From CANQBR01 sp964641395 (GTDB lineage: Bacteria; Bacillota; Negativicutes; Acidaminococcales; Acidaminococcaceae), in the NCBI GenBank assembly GCA_964641395.1, contig CAZXKQ010000007.1, positions 1 to 64,000 on the forward strand: a DNA stretch of 64,000 nt, read 5' to 3'. Below are positions 49,802-58,529 of the stretch, piece after piece (positions within the stretch are counted from its first letter, which is position 1; every line of letters starts with the position of its first letter). Position numbers and translations under genes: made by a program. The notes under the pieces were generated by a model, which was not told the DNA's origin, searched no databases, and saw only the letters and a program-made list of their open reading frames with translations.

Positions 49802-50878
49802 TTAGAGCCGGATGGGCCGGCGCTGCTGGTTGGTCTGCTTGGCCACCGCCTTGCGGGCCAGGAGGGTCTCCCCCTCCTTCAGTTCCGGGGCGGTGACGCT
49901 GACCTCGCTGTCGTTGGAGAGGCCCACGCTGACGTTGACCCGGCGGGTCTCCTTGGTCTCCTTATTGTAAACCAGCACGTAGCTCTGCTTGTTCTCCCGG
50001 TAGATGCAGTTGGTAGGCACCATCATGGTGTCGGCGGCCTCGGAGACGATGATCTCCGTACGGGCGGTCATGGTGGGCAGCAGCTTGCCCCTGGCATCGT
50101 CCACGTCTACATATACCTTGTAGTAGACTACGTTGTTCTCCGTCTGGGCGGCCCTGCTCACCGAGCGCACCTTGCCGGTAAAGGTTTCTTCGCTGTAGGC
50201 GTCCACGGTGAAGCGCACCTTCTGGCCTGCTACCACCTGGCCGATGTCGGTCTCGTCCACCAAGGTTTCGATCTGCATCTTATCCAGGGTGGCTACGGAC
50301 ATGATGACCTGGGGAGTGCTGATACCGGAGCTGATGGTCTGGCCTACCGGGGTAGGCTTGCCGATGATGTAGCCGTCAATGGGAGTGACGATGACCGTAT
50401 CCTCCACATCGGACACCGCCTTCTCGTAGGCGTTGCGGGCCACCAGGTAGTCCGCATAGACGGTGTCGTATTCCGACTGGGAGACGGCCCCCTGGCTCAG
50501 CAGGTTCTCGTAGCGCAGGTACTGGACCTCCGCCAGGTCCAGCCGGGCCTTGTTCTGGAGCATGGTGGCCTCCAAGGCGGTGGCATCCAGCCGCACCAGC
50601 ACGTCCCCGGCCTTCACGTGCTGGTTCTCCTCTACCAGCACCTCTACGATCCTGCCGGTGATCTTGGAGCTGATGTCTACGTTGTCCACGGCGCTGAGGC
50701 TGCCGGTGGCGGAGATGCTCTTCACCAGGCTGCCCTTGGTGACGGTGCCCACCTTGACCGCCTCCTCCGGCAGCTGGTTGCTCCTGTAGTATTCATAACC
50801 GCCCCAGGCTGCCGCCAACAGGACTATGGCGGCGGCCACTAGGTATTTATTGCGATAAAAGAAGTTGTCAGCCATCAC
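49802..50878 (-). CDS. HlyD/MacA-type periplasmic adaptor subunit
   Basis: A 358-residue adaptor. An N-terminal membrane anchor (about 11-27), a lipoyl-like half with SATGSLSAVDNVDISSKITGRI, a central helical hairpin with ARLDLAEVQYLRYENLLSQGAVSQSEYD, and beta-barrel domains follow. In diderm Negativicutes such adaptors can join an inner-membrane ABC pump to an outer-membrane channel; no TolC-like gene is in the window. It is the first gene of the macA-macB unit. Confidence 0.93.
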   Translation of the reverse strand: MMADNFFYRNKYLVAAAIVLLAAAWGGYEYYRSNQLPEEAVKVGTVTKGSLVKSISATGSLSAVDNVDISSKITGRIVEVLVEENQHVKAGDVLVRLDATALEATMLQNKARLDLAEVQYLRYENLLSQGAVSQSEYDTVYADYLVARNAYEKAVSDVEDTVIVTPIDGYIIGKPTPVGQTISSGISTPQVIMSVATLDKMQIETLVDETDIGQVVAGQKVRFTVDAYSEETFTGKVRSVSRAAQTENNVVYYKVYVDVDDARGKLLPTMTARTEIIVSEAADTMMVPTNCIYRENKQSYVLVYNKETKETRRVNVSVGLSNDSEVSVTAPELKEGETLLARKAVAKQTNQQRRPIRL

Positions 50879-50923
50879 TGCACCCCCGCTTGTTCAAAAT
50901 TACTCCAGGCCGTCTACGTACCT

Positions 50924-50953
50924 ATTATACTCCCTTCTTGGCTTCTAGGTTAA
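50924..50953 (-). promoter_or_regulatory. Promoter of the MacAB-like operon
   Basis: TTAACC (50948-50953), an 18-base spacer and TATAAT (50924-50929) on the minus strand, about 50 bases before the adaptor gene start. Confidence 0.7.
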
Positions 50954-50960
50954 CACTAGA
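50944..50960. promoter_or_regulatory. Inverted repeat overlapping the -35 element, candidate operator
   Basis: TCTAG-N7-CTAGA centred on the -35 box. This is a typical place for a repressor of an efflux operon; no regulator gene is adjacent. Confidence 0.4.
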
Positions 50961-51046
50961 TTGTGTTATTTCTATGTTTTTCTCGCCTTTTTTCGTCTAT
51001 AAGTAGGGATTTTTTTCTGGCCCCAGGCAGTAGGGCGGGAGGGGCC

Positions 51047-51079
51047 AAAAAAGACCTCCCAGTGTAAGCTGGAAGGTCT
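51047..51079 (-). terminator. Intrinsic terminator of comEB
   Basis: On the minus strand AGACCTTCCAG pairs with CTGGGAGGTCT (one mismatch), six-base loop, followed by TTTTT. A second GGCCCC...GGGGCC hairpin lies just beyond (51019-51046). Confidence 0.9.
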
Positions 51080-51124
51080 CGAACTGTTGGGAACCTTTTG
51101 CGCCGGGCCGGCCCTGCTCCAAGG

Positions 51125-51586
51125 CTAGCGGCCTGCTGTCGGGCCGGGGAAGACTTCCACCTCTATCCCCGAGGACGCCAGCATGGCCTCTGCCAGCTTG
51201 TCCGGGTAGGGGTTGGCGTAGACGATGCGGCTGATGCCGGCGTTGAGCAGGATCTTGGTGCAGACTACGCAGGGCTGGTGGGTGCAGTAGAGGGTGCCTC
51301 CCTGGACCGATACCCCGTGATAGGCCGCCTGCACCACTGCGTTCTGCTCCGCATGGATGCCCCGGCACAGCTCGTGGTTCTGGCCGCTAGGAACCTGCAG
51401 CTGCTCCCGCAGGCAGCCGGTCTCCTCGCAGTGGGCCATGTTCACCGGGCTGCCGTTGTAGCCGGTGGCCACGATCTGCCGGTTCTTCACGATGAGGGCC
51501 CCCACCTGGCGGCGCAGGCAGGTGGACCGCTTGCTCACCACGGCGGCGATTTCCATAAAGTACTGATCCCAATCCGGCCTCTTCAT
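51125..51586 (-). CDS. comEB: dCMP deaminase, ComEB type
   Basis: A 153-residue zinc-dependent deaminase that converts dCMP to dUMP for dTTP synthesis. HAEQNAVVQA supplies the zinc His and catalytic Glu, and CTHQPCVVC supplies the two zinc cysteines. Its position after glyA is common in Firmicutes. Confidence 0.95.
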   Translation of the reverse strand: MKRPDWDQYFMEIAAVVSKRSTCLRRQVGALIVKNRQIVATGYNGSPVNMAHCEETGCLREQLQVPSGQNHELCRGIHAEQNAVVQAAYHGVSVQGGTLYCTHQPCVVCTKILLNAGISRIVYANPYPDKLAEAMLASSGIEVEVFPGPTAGR

Positions 51587-51646
51587 AGCCGCCTCCTTTC
51601 CCTAGCTCCTCGCTGCCTAGGCCTGCTGCCTGCCAGAACCCTCAGG

Positions 51647-52897
51647 CTACAGCCCTGGGTAGAGGGGGAAGGCCTGGCAGAGGGCTGCCACCCGGGCGGC
51701 CGCCTCCTCCTGGGCTGCCGCCGACTGGGGCTGGTGCAGCACCAGGCTGATGATGGCGCCGATCTCCCGGAACTCAGCGGTGCCGAAGCCCCTGGTGGTG
51801 CCAGGAGGAGTGCCTAGGCGGATGCCGCTGGTGATGAAGGGGGAGGCAGGGTCAAAGGGGATGGTGTTCTTGTTGCAGGTGATGCCCACCTCGTCCAGCA
51901 GGTGCTCTGCCTCCTTGCCGGTCAGGCCCACGCTGCGGGTGTCCACCAAGAGCAGGTGGTTGTCGGTGCCGCCGCTGACCAGCCGCAGCCCCTCCTGCTG
52001 GAGGCTGGCGGCCAGGGCCTGGGCGTTGGCTACGATCTGCCGGGCATAGGCCTTGAACTCAGGCTGCAGGGCCTCCCCTAGGGCCACCGCCTTGGCGGCG
52101 ATGATGTGCATCAAGGGGCCTCCCTGCACCCCGGGGAAGATGGCCTTGTCCACCGCCTTGGCCAGTTCCGGATCGTTGGTCAGGATCAGGCCGCCCCTAG
52201 GCCCCCGCAGGGTCTTGTGGGTGGTGGTGGTCACTACGTCCGCATAGGGCAGGGGGGAGGGATGGAGCCCGGCTGCCACCAGGCCGGCGATGTGGGCCAT
52301 GTCTACCAGGAGCTTGGCCCCTACCCCGTGGGCGATCTCCGCCAAGCGTTGAAAGTCGATGAGGCGGGGATAGGCGCTGGCCCCGGCTATCACCAGTTGG
52401 GGCCGGTTCTCCACCGCCAGCCGCTCCACCTCTTGGTAGTCGATGGTTTCCGTGTCCCTGGCCACCCCGTAGGGCACGATGCGCCAGTACTTGCCGCTGA
52501 TGTTCACCGGGGAGCCGTGGCTCAGGTGGCCCCCCTGGGAGAGGTTCATGCCCATGATGGTGTCCCCCGGCTTGGTGAGGGCGAAGAAGACGGCCAGGTT
52601 GGTGCTGGCGCCGCTGTGGGCCTGGACGTTGGCGTACTGGCAGTGGAACAGCTCCTTAGCCCGCTCCCGGGCCAGATTCTCTAGCTTGTCTACGTGCTCG
52701 CAGCCGCCGTAGTAGCGGTGGCCTGGGTAGCCCTCCGCATACTTATTGGTGAGGACGGTGCCCATGGCCTCCATCACTGCGGGAGAGACGAAGTTCTCCG
52801 ATGCGATAAGTTCGATCTTATGCCGCTGCCGCTCTAGTTCCATGCGGATTATGGCGGCTACCTGGGGGTCGGCGACCCCTAGAGGTGCTAAGTTCAT
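51647..52897 (-). CDS. glyA: Serine hydroxymethyltransferase
   Basis: A 416-residue PLP enzyme that interconverts serine and glycine with tetrahydrofolate. IELIASENFVSPAVMEA near the start, HSGASTNLAVF and the PLP-lysine motif TTTHKTLRGPRGG are present. GGAGGCAGG precedes the ATG. Confidence 0.98.
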   Translation of the reverse strand: MNLAPLGVADPQVAAIIRMELERQRHKIELIASENFVSPAVMEAMGTVLTNKYAEGYPGHRYYGGCEHVDKLENLARERAKELFHCQYANVQAHSGASTNLAVFFALTKPGDTIMGMNLSQGGHLSHGSPVNISGKYWRIVPYGVARDTETIDYQEVERLAVENRPQLVIAGASAYPRLIDFQRLAEIAHGVGAKLLVDMAHIAGLVAAGLHPSPLPYADVVTTTTHKTLRGPRGGLILTNDPELAKAVDKAIFPGVQGGPLMHIIAAKAVALGEALQPEFKAYARQIVANAQALAASLQQEGLRLVSGGTDNHLLLVDTRSVGLTGKEAEHLLDEVGITCNKNTIPFDPASPFITSGIRLGTPPGTTRGFGTAEFREIGAIISLVLHQPQSAAAQEEAAARVAALCQAFPLYPGL

Positions 52898-52937
52898 CTG
52901 CCTGCCTCCTTCTTGTGCTACATACGGCCCTCAGCGG

Positions 52938-53507
52938 CTAGCGGAGCTGCCGGGGGTACTGGGCCCGCTCCCCGCCGATGAGGGGCGGCCGGGTACGGGC
53001 GGCGGTCAGCACCGCTGCCCCTATCTTCTTCCTGCTCAGCCGTACCGGCACGGCCACCGGCTTCAGGTGCATGCCGATAAGGGTCTGGCCTATGTCCAGC
53101 CCAAGGTGGGCCTGGAGCCTGGCCACTACCAGGGGCTCCGCCAAGGCCTCATAGGCGGCGGTGGCTAGGCTGCCGCCGGCGTGGACCACCGGCCGCACCG
53201 TCACCTCTTCCAGGAAGTAGCGCTCTGCCGCCTCCCGGCTGAGGACCAGGGCCCGGTTCAGATGCTCGCAGCACTGGGCCGCTAGGTAGAGCTGGTGCTT
53301 GGCGGCCACAGCCTGCAGGGCCTCCCACAGGGCCTCTGCCAGCTCCTTGCTCCCCTGGCTGCCTATGGTACAGCCTAGGATTTCGCTGGTGCTGCAGCCT
53401 ATGACCAGGATGCTGCCTGGCCGGGGCTGGGCCAGGGCGATGAGCTCTTCTGCCGCCTGGGCGGCTTCCCGGGCTAGGTCTAGGTAGAGATCCTCCGGCA
53501 TCAACAT
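52938..53507 (-). CDS. ywlG: YwlG/TIGR01440-family protein
   Basis: A 189-residue conserved Firmicute protein (DUF436). GCSTSEILGCTIGSQGS (about 38-54), QCCEHLNRALV and VHAGGSLATAAY are family landmarks. It is always found near rpiB and glyA, but its function is not established. Confidence 0.92.
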   Translation of the reverse strand: MLMPEDLYLDLAREAAQAAEELIALAQPRPGSILVIGCSTSEILGCTIGSQGSKELAEALWEALQAVAAKHQLYLAAQCCEHLNRALVLSREAAERYFLEEVTVRPVVHAGGSLATAAYEALAEPLVVARLQAHLGLDIGQTLIGMHLKPVAVPVRLSRKKIGAAVLTAARTRPPLIGGERAQYPRQLR

Positions 53508-53520
53508 GGCTGCCTCCTTC

Positions 53521-53976
53521 TCACTGCCCTTCCAGGGCCATCACCTGGGCCACCCGCCGGGCGTGGCGGCCGCCGGCGAAGGAGGTGTGGAGGAAGGTGT
53601 GGCAGATCAGTTCCGCCAAACCCGGCCCCAGCACCCTGGCTCCTAGGCAGAGTACGTTAGCGTCGTTGTGTTCCCGGCTCATCTGGGCGGAATAGACGTC
53701 GCCGCAGAGGGCGGCCCGGATGCCCCTGCACTTGTTGGCGGCGATGGACATCCCTATACCGGTACCGCAGATAAGTATGCCCCGCCGGCAGCCGCCGTCG
53801 GCCGCCGTCAGCTCCTGGCATAACCTTGCTGCGATAGCGGGATAGTCGCAACTGGCCTCGCTGTAGGTGCCCAGGTCCAGCACCTGGTAGCCCTGTTCCG
53901 TCAGATAGGCCTTTAAGTGTTCTTTCAACGGAAACCCGCCGTGGTCGCTGGCCAAGGCCAGCCCTTCTTTAGCCAT
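53521..53976 (-). CDS. rpiB: Ribose 5-phosphate isomerase B
   Basis: A 151-residue RpiB/LacAB-family isomerase. SDHGGFPLKEHLK near the start, ICGTGIGMSIAANKCRGIRAA (anion hole and catalytic-residue region) and REHNDANVLCLGARV are typical. It acts in the pentose phosphate pathway. Confidence 0.96.
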   Translation of the reverse strand: MAKEGLALASDHGGFPLKEHLKAYLTEQGYQVLDLGTYSEASCDYPAIAARLCQELTAADGGCRRGILICGTGIGMSIAANKCRGIRAALCGDVYSAQMSREHNDANVLCLGARVLGPGLAELICHTFLHTSFAGGRHARRVAQVMALEGQ

Positions 53977-54091
53977 AGGGCAACCTTCCCTTCTGCAGCC
54001 CCTGCCCCAGCCGCAGGGCGGGCCCTAGAGGCTGAGGAGGCTACACCCCTATTGTAGCACAAGCGGGGGCGGGCGTATAGCAAATCTTCAC

Positions 54092-55198
54092 TTAAACCAA
54101 CCACCTAGGCCTGATTTTCCCCTCCGGCAACACCAGCCGGCCGGCCTCCAGGCGCAGGCTGTTGTAGCCGGCGGCCTTCCGCAGCCGGTTCATAATGGCC
54201 AGGCCCAGGCCTGCCTCATCCACCCCTGCCGCCAGGATCACCTCAGCCCCTCGGCGGTCAAAGTTCCGCAGGAGGGAGAAGAGGCCTGCGGCCAGCCCTG
54301 CCTTGTCCCGGCCCCAGGAGCAGAGCACCAGTCCGGAGCGGCTGCCTAGGGCAGAGCCTGTCTGGGCGATCAGCCTTTCGTCTGCCAGCACCCCCACCTG
54401 CAGCCCGGCCTGGAGGGCCTGGGCGGCCAGCTGGGGCAGGCAGTTCACTGCCTCCCCCTCTAGCAGGTAGAGGGGGGCCTGGGGGGCGTAGTGGCGGTAC
54501 TTCATCCCCGGAGCCTTAGGCCGGAGGGCTTCCTGCCCCCGGAGGGCCGGGTCTAGCTCCACCGCTCCCAGGGCCTCCTCCAACATCTCGTAGGTGATGC
54601 CTCCCGGCCGCAGGATGCAGGGCACCGGGCTGGTGGTGTCCACCACCGTAGACTCCAGGCCGATGCCGCAGGGGCCCCCCTCCAGGACGCAGGCGATCTT
54701 CCCCGCCATATCCTCCAGCACGTCCCGCCCGGTAGTGGGGCTGGGCCGGCCGCTGATATTGGCGGAGGGGGCGGCGATGGGCCGGCCGCTGGCCTGGATC
54801 AGGGCCTGGGCGTAGCTATTGGCCGGGTAGCGCACTGCCACCGTAGGCAGGCCGGCGCTGACCCGGTCCGGCACCAGGGCCGACTTAGGCACCACCAGGG
54901 TGAGGGGGCCGGGCCAGAAGCGGCGGGCCAGCTCCCTGGCGTTGGCGTTGAGACCCCGGCTGAGGGGCTCCAGGTCCTGTCTGCAGGCGATGTGGAGGAT
55001 GAGGGGGTTGTCGCTAGGCCGGCCCTTGGCGGCGTAGATCCTCTCCACTGCCGCCTCGTCCAGCCCGTCCGCCCCCAGGCCGTACACCGTCTCCGTAGGA
55101 AAGGCCACCACCTGGCCCTGGCGGATGAAGGCCGCCGCCCGGGCGATGATGGGGCCGTTGTCCCCCGTCTCACTTAGTCGCCAATAGTAAGTCTGCAT
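54092..55198 (-). CDS. tsaC: Threonylcarbamoyl-AMP synthase, Sua5 type
   Basis: A 368-residue enzyme that makes the intermediate for the t6A37 tRNA modification. The YrdC domain (about 15-210) has PTETVYGLGADG, KGRPSDNPLI and SANISGRPSPT. A C-terminal Sua5 domain (about 240-365) is present, so this is the long form. It overlaps prmC by 29 bases. Confidence 0.96.
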   Translation of the reverse strand: MQTYYWRLSETGDNGPIIARAAAFIRQGQVVAFPTETVYGLGADGLDEAAVERIYAAKGRPSDNPLILHIACRQDLEPLSRGLNANARELARRFWPGPLTLVVPKSALVPDRVSAGLPTVAVRYPANSYAQALIQASGRPIAAPSANISGRPSPTTGRDVLEDMAGKIACVLEGGPCGIGLESTVVDTTSPVPCILRPGGITYEMLEEALGAVELDPALRGQEALRPKAPGMKYRHYAPQAPLYLLEGEAVNCLPQLAAQALQAGLQVGVLADERLIAQTGSALGSRSGLVLCSWGRDKAGLAAGLFSLLRNFDRRGAEVILAAGVDEAGLGLAIMNRLRKAAGYNSLRLEAGRLVLPEGKIRPRWLV

Positions 55199-56060
55199 AA
55201 GGGCTGTCCTTCCTAGCGGCCAGCACCAGCCTGTCCAGGCCGGCGTAATCCTGGCCCACTGCCACCTGGCTGAAGCCTGCGCTGCGGCAGAGGGCCGTCA
55301 CTGCCGCCCCCTGTTCCGCCCCGATTTCCAAGGCCAGCAGGCCGTCAGCAGCCAGGTGCCGGGGGGCCTCCCCCAGCAGGCGGCGGTAGAAGGCCAGGCC
55401 GTCCGGGCCTCCGTCCAGGGCCAGACGGGGCTCCCGGCGCACCTCCGGCTGCAGGGCGGCCAGGTCCCCCCGTCGCACATAGGGGGGATTGGAGATGAGC
55501 ACGTCGTAGCTGCGGCCGGGGGGGAGGCTGGCGTAAAGATCGCTGACTACGAAGCCGCAGCGGCCCTTCACTCCCAAACGGACCGCATTGTCCCTGGCCA
55601 CCGCCAAGGCGGCGGGGGAGATGTCGCTGCCTATGCCCAGGGCCTGGGGCAGCAGGGTGAGGAGGGAGATGAGGATGGCGCCGCTGCCGGTGCCCAGGTC
55701 CAGCAGCTTGGCCGTCGCCGGCCCGGCTGCCTGCACCAGCCCAGCCACCCGCTCCACCAGCAGTTCCGTCTCCGGCCGCGGCACCAGGCAGGCAGGGGTG
55801 ACGGTAAAGTCCAGGCCCATGAACTCCTTGTGGCCGGTGATGTAGGCCACTGGGTAGCGGGCCCCCCGCTGGGCCACGTATTTCCGATAGGCGTCCACCT
55901 CCCCCTGGCTGAGGGGCCGCTCAAAGTCTACGTAGAGCCTGACCCTGTCACAGCCTAAAACGGCGCACAGCAGCACCTCTGCCTCCAGCCGGGGGTTATC
56001 CAGCCCCTTGGCGGCAAAGTAGCCCTGGCTCTGCTTGAGGATGCCCAAGATGGTCCACAT
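55170..56060 (-). CDS. prmC: Release factor glutamine methyltransferase PrmC
   Basis: A 296-residue SAM-dependent methyltransferase that methylates the GGQ glutamine of release factors. Motif I is DLGTGSGAI, the catalytic NPPY motif is present as SNPPYV, and an N-terminal helical domain is present. I chose the ATG at 56060 (MWTILGILKQ), just after prfA; the open frame upstream is an out-of-frame shadow of prfA. Confidence 0.95.
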   Translation of the reverse strand: MWTILGILKQSQGYFAAKGLDNPRLEAEVLLCAVLGCDRVRLYVDFERPLSQGEVDAYRKYVAQRGARYPVAYITGHKEFMGLDFTVTPACLVPRPETELLVERVAGLVQAAGPATAKLLDLGTGSGAILISLLTLLPQALGIGSDISPAALAVARDNAVRLGVKGRCGFVVSDLYASLPPGRSYDVLISNPPYVRRGDLAALQPEVRREPRLALDGGPDGLAFYRRLLGEAPRHLAADGLLALEIGAEQGAAVTALCRSAGFSQVAVGQDYAGLDRLVLAARKDSPYADLLLATK

Positions 56061-56065
56061 GGCTC

Positions 56066-57136
56066 CTACTTCATCTCTTGTAACAACTGGCTCTGCTTGG
56101 CGGCGATGAGGCTGTCGGTGAGCTGGTCTAGGTCTCCGTTCAGGACTGCCTCCAGTTTGTACAGGGTGAGGCCGATACGGTGGTCCGTCACCCGGCCCTG
56201 GGGGTAGTTGTAGGTGCGGATCCGCTCGCTGCGGTCGCCGCTGCCTACCTGGCTGCGCCTGTCCTGGGCGGTGGCGCTGCGCTGTTCTTCCTGCCGGGCC
56301 TCCAGGATCCGGGCCCGTAGCACCCGCAGGCACTTCTCCCTGTTCTTCAACTGGGACTTTTCGTCCTGGCACTGGGCCACGATGCCGGTAGGCAGGTGGG
56401 TGATCCGCACTGCCGACTCCGTCTTGTTGACGTACTGGCCGCCGGCCCCGCCCGCCCGATAGGTGTCGATCCGCAGGTCCTGGGGGTTGAGCTCCACCTC
56501 CACCTCCTCCGCCTCTGGCAGCACTGCCACAGTGCAGGTGGAAGTGTGGATCCGGCCCTGGGACTCGGTCTCCGGCACCCGCTGCACCCGGTGGACGCCG
56601 CTTTCAAACTTCAGCCGGCTGTACACCGCCTGGCCGTTGACCTGGAAGACCACCTCTTTGAAGCCCCCTAGCTCGGTGGGGCTCATGTCCAGCACCTCGG
56701 TGCGCCAGCCGTGGGCCTCCGCATAATAGCCGTACATGCGGAAGAGGACGCCGGCAAAGAGGGCCGCCTCCTCCCCGCCGGCCCCGGCACGGATCTCTAC
56801 AATGACGTTCTTCTCATCGTTAGGATCCTCCGGCAGCAGCAGGATGGTCAGCTGCCGCTCCAAGTCCTCCAGGGCCGGCCGCAGCTCCTTCAGCTCCTCC
56901 TTGGCCATGGCCGTCAGTTCTTCATCCTCTCCGGCAGCCACCAGTTCCTGGGCCTCCTGCTGCCGGGCCGTCAGCTGGCGGTAGCGGCGGTAGGCGCTCA
57001 CCACCGGCTCCAGCTTGGCATGGGCCTTCATCCGCCGCTGCCACTCCTCCTGCCGGGCTATCACCTCAGGGTCGCTGAGGCCTGCCTCTAGGTCCAGGTA
57101 GCGCTCCTCCAAGGCCTGTAGTTTGTCTAACATCAT
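56066..57136 (-). CDS. prfA: Peptide chain release factor 1
   Basis: A 356-residue class I release factor that recognises UAA and UAG. The stop-codon tripeptide region and the GGQ motif (AGGAGGQYVNKTES, about 228-241) are intact. Two consecutive ATG codons start the gene. It is the first gene of the prfA-prmC-tsaC series and substrate of the next gene's product. Confidence 0.98.
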   Translation of the reverse strand: MMLDKLQALEERYLDLEAGLSDPEVIARQEEWQRRMKAHAKLEPVVSAYRRYRQLTARQQEAQELVAAGEDEELTAMAKEELKELRPALEDLERQLTILLLPEDPNDEKNVIVEIRAGAGGEEAALFAGVLFRMYGYYAEAHGWRTEVLDMSPTELGGFKEVVFQVNGQAVYSRLKFESGVHRVQRVPETESQGRIHTSTCTVAVLPEAEEVEVELNPQDLRIDTYRAGGAGGQYVNKTESAVRITHLPTGIVAQCQDEKSQLKNREKCLRVLRARILEARQEEQRSATAQDRRSQVGSGDRSERIRTYNYPQGRVTDHRIGLTLYKLEAVLNGDLDQLTDSLIAAKQSQLLQEMK

Positions 57137-57185
57137 AGCTTTTAGTTCTCTACTTTCTAGTTACATCCGGCCGGCAGCCCCCTGC

Positions 57186-58118
57186 TCAGGCGGGATCGGC
57201 CTGGCCTGACCCTGCATCTGGAGCCTGGGCAGCCGGGCCTTCCTCCTCCGGCAGCACCGCCTGCAGGGCGGCCAGGGCCACCTCCAGCTGGCTGTCGTCA
57301 GGCTGCCTGGTGGTGAGCTTCTGCAGCAGCAGGCCGGGCAGGATGGCGTAGTGGACCAGGGGGTTGGCGGCGTGGCGGCCGGCGAAGCGGATCAGCTCGT
57401 AGCTCAGACCGGCTATGAGGGGCATCAGCAGCACCCGGGAGAGGATGCGCAGCAGCAGGCTGGGCCAGCCTAGGAAGGCGAAGCTGAAGATGCTGATCAG
57501 CATCACGATCATCAAGAAGTTGGTGCCGCAACGGGGATGGAGGGTGGTGAAGGGACGGGCGCTGGCCGGGGTGAGGGGCAGGCCGGCCTCGTAGGCGTAG
57601 ATGCTCTTGTGCTCCGCCCCGTGGTACTGGAAGACCCGCCTGATGTCCCCCATGCTGCTGATGCCGACTATGTAGGCCAGGAAGATCAGCAGCCGCAGGC
57701 AGCCCTCCGCCAGGTTGAGCAGCAGGGGCTCCTCCGTCAGGCTGTGGAGGAAGCGCATGGACCAGGTGGGGATGACGATGAAGAGGCCCACAGCCAGGGC
57801 CACCGCGGCGGCGATGGTCAGGGCCACCGCCTTATCGTCCATCTCCTCCCCCTCCTCCCCTGCCAGCTTGGCAGAGTGGGCCAGGGCCTTCATCCCGTCC
57901 GCCAGGGACTCGAACAGGGTCACCACCCCTCGCAGCAGGGGCAGGGCCAGCACAGGGTAGCGCTCCTTCAGGCTGGTGCTGGGCCGCACGTCCAGGCTGA
58001 TGCTGCCGTCAGGCAGGCGGCAGGCCACTGCCAGCTTCCGGGGCCCCCGCATCATGACTCCCTCTATCACCGCTTGCCCGCCTACGGTATAGGCGGGGCA
58101 GGTCTTCCTCTCCTTCAT
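57186..58118 (-). CDS. yqhQ: YqhQ-family DUF1385 membrane protein
   Basis: A 310-residue membrane protein with GGQAVIEGVMMRGP near the N-terminus (12-25), AEHKSIYAYE (about 168-177) and HPRCGTNFL (about 194-202), plus four to five membrane helices. These motifs define DUF1385. The His/Glu/Cys pattern could bind metal; the function is unknown. It is usually found beside prfA in Firmicutes. Confidence 0.93.
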   Translation of the reverse strand: MKERKTCPAYTVGGQAVIEGVMMRGPRKLAVACRLPDGSISLDVRPSTSLKERYPVLALPLLRGVVTLFESLADGMKALAHSAKLAGEEGEEMDDKAVALTIAAAVALAVGLFIVIPTWSMRFLHSLTEEPLLLNLAEGCLRLLIFLAYIVGISSMGDIRRVFQYHGAEHKSIYAYEAGLPLTPASARPFTTLHPRCGTNFLMIVMLISIFSFAFLGWPSLLLRILSRVLLMPLIAGLSYELIRFAGRHAANPLVHYAILPGLLLQKLTTRQPDDSQLEVALAALQAVLPEEEGPAAQAPDAGSGQADPA

Positions 58119-58152
58119 CTCTGTCTCCCTAAAAACCGGGGAATATAAATAC

Positions 58153-58178
58153 AGCAGAGCCCCGCAAGAAGCTCTGCT
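58153..58178 (-). terminator. Hairpin terminator after rpmE
   Basis: AGCAGAGC/GCTCTGCT stem with a 10-base loop, followed by a short T-rich stretch on the minus strand, 14 bases after the rpmE stop. Confidence 0.65.
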
Positions 58179-58191
58179 AGGTATTTACTTT

Positions 58192-58392
58192 TTAGTCTTT
58201 GCTGTAGCGTTTGTTGAACTTCTCTATACGGCCTCTGGCAGCTACGCTCCTCTGTTGGCCGGTGAAGAAGGGGTGGCACTTGGAGCACACATCCACTCTG
58301 ATCTCCCCCTTGGTGCTGCCGGTCATAAAGGTGTTGCCGCAGGCGCAGGTGGCCTTGACAACCTGGTACTTAGGATGGATCTTTTCTTTCAT
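58192..58392 (-). CDS. rpmE: 50S ribosomal protein bL31
   Basis: A 66-residue zinc-type L31 with CACGNTF (Cys16, Cys18) and CSKCHPFF (Cys36, Cys39). It starts MKEKIHPKYQ. The zinc-free paralogue was not seen in the window. Confidence 0.98.
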   Translation of the reverse strand: MKEKIHPKYQVVKATCACGNTFMTGSTKGEIRVDVCSKCHPFFTGQQRSVAARGRIEKFNKRYSKD

Positions 58393-58529
58393 AACTGTAA
58401 CACCTCTTTTCCTCTCTAGGATGGCTGACCTCCTATGCTATCGCCGGCCCAGGGCCGGCTCCTTAATTGGCGCTTAAATAGTATACCACAGCCCGGCTGG
58501 GAAAGGCAAGGAAAATTTCTGACGGAGCC

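Noticed and set aside
56061..56372. N-terminal extension of PrmC
   Set aside because: The 104 extra codons are an out-of-frame reading of prfA; the ATG at 56060 fits the family length.
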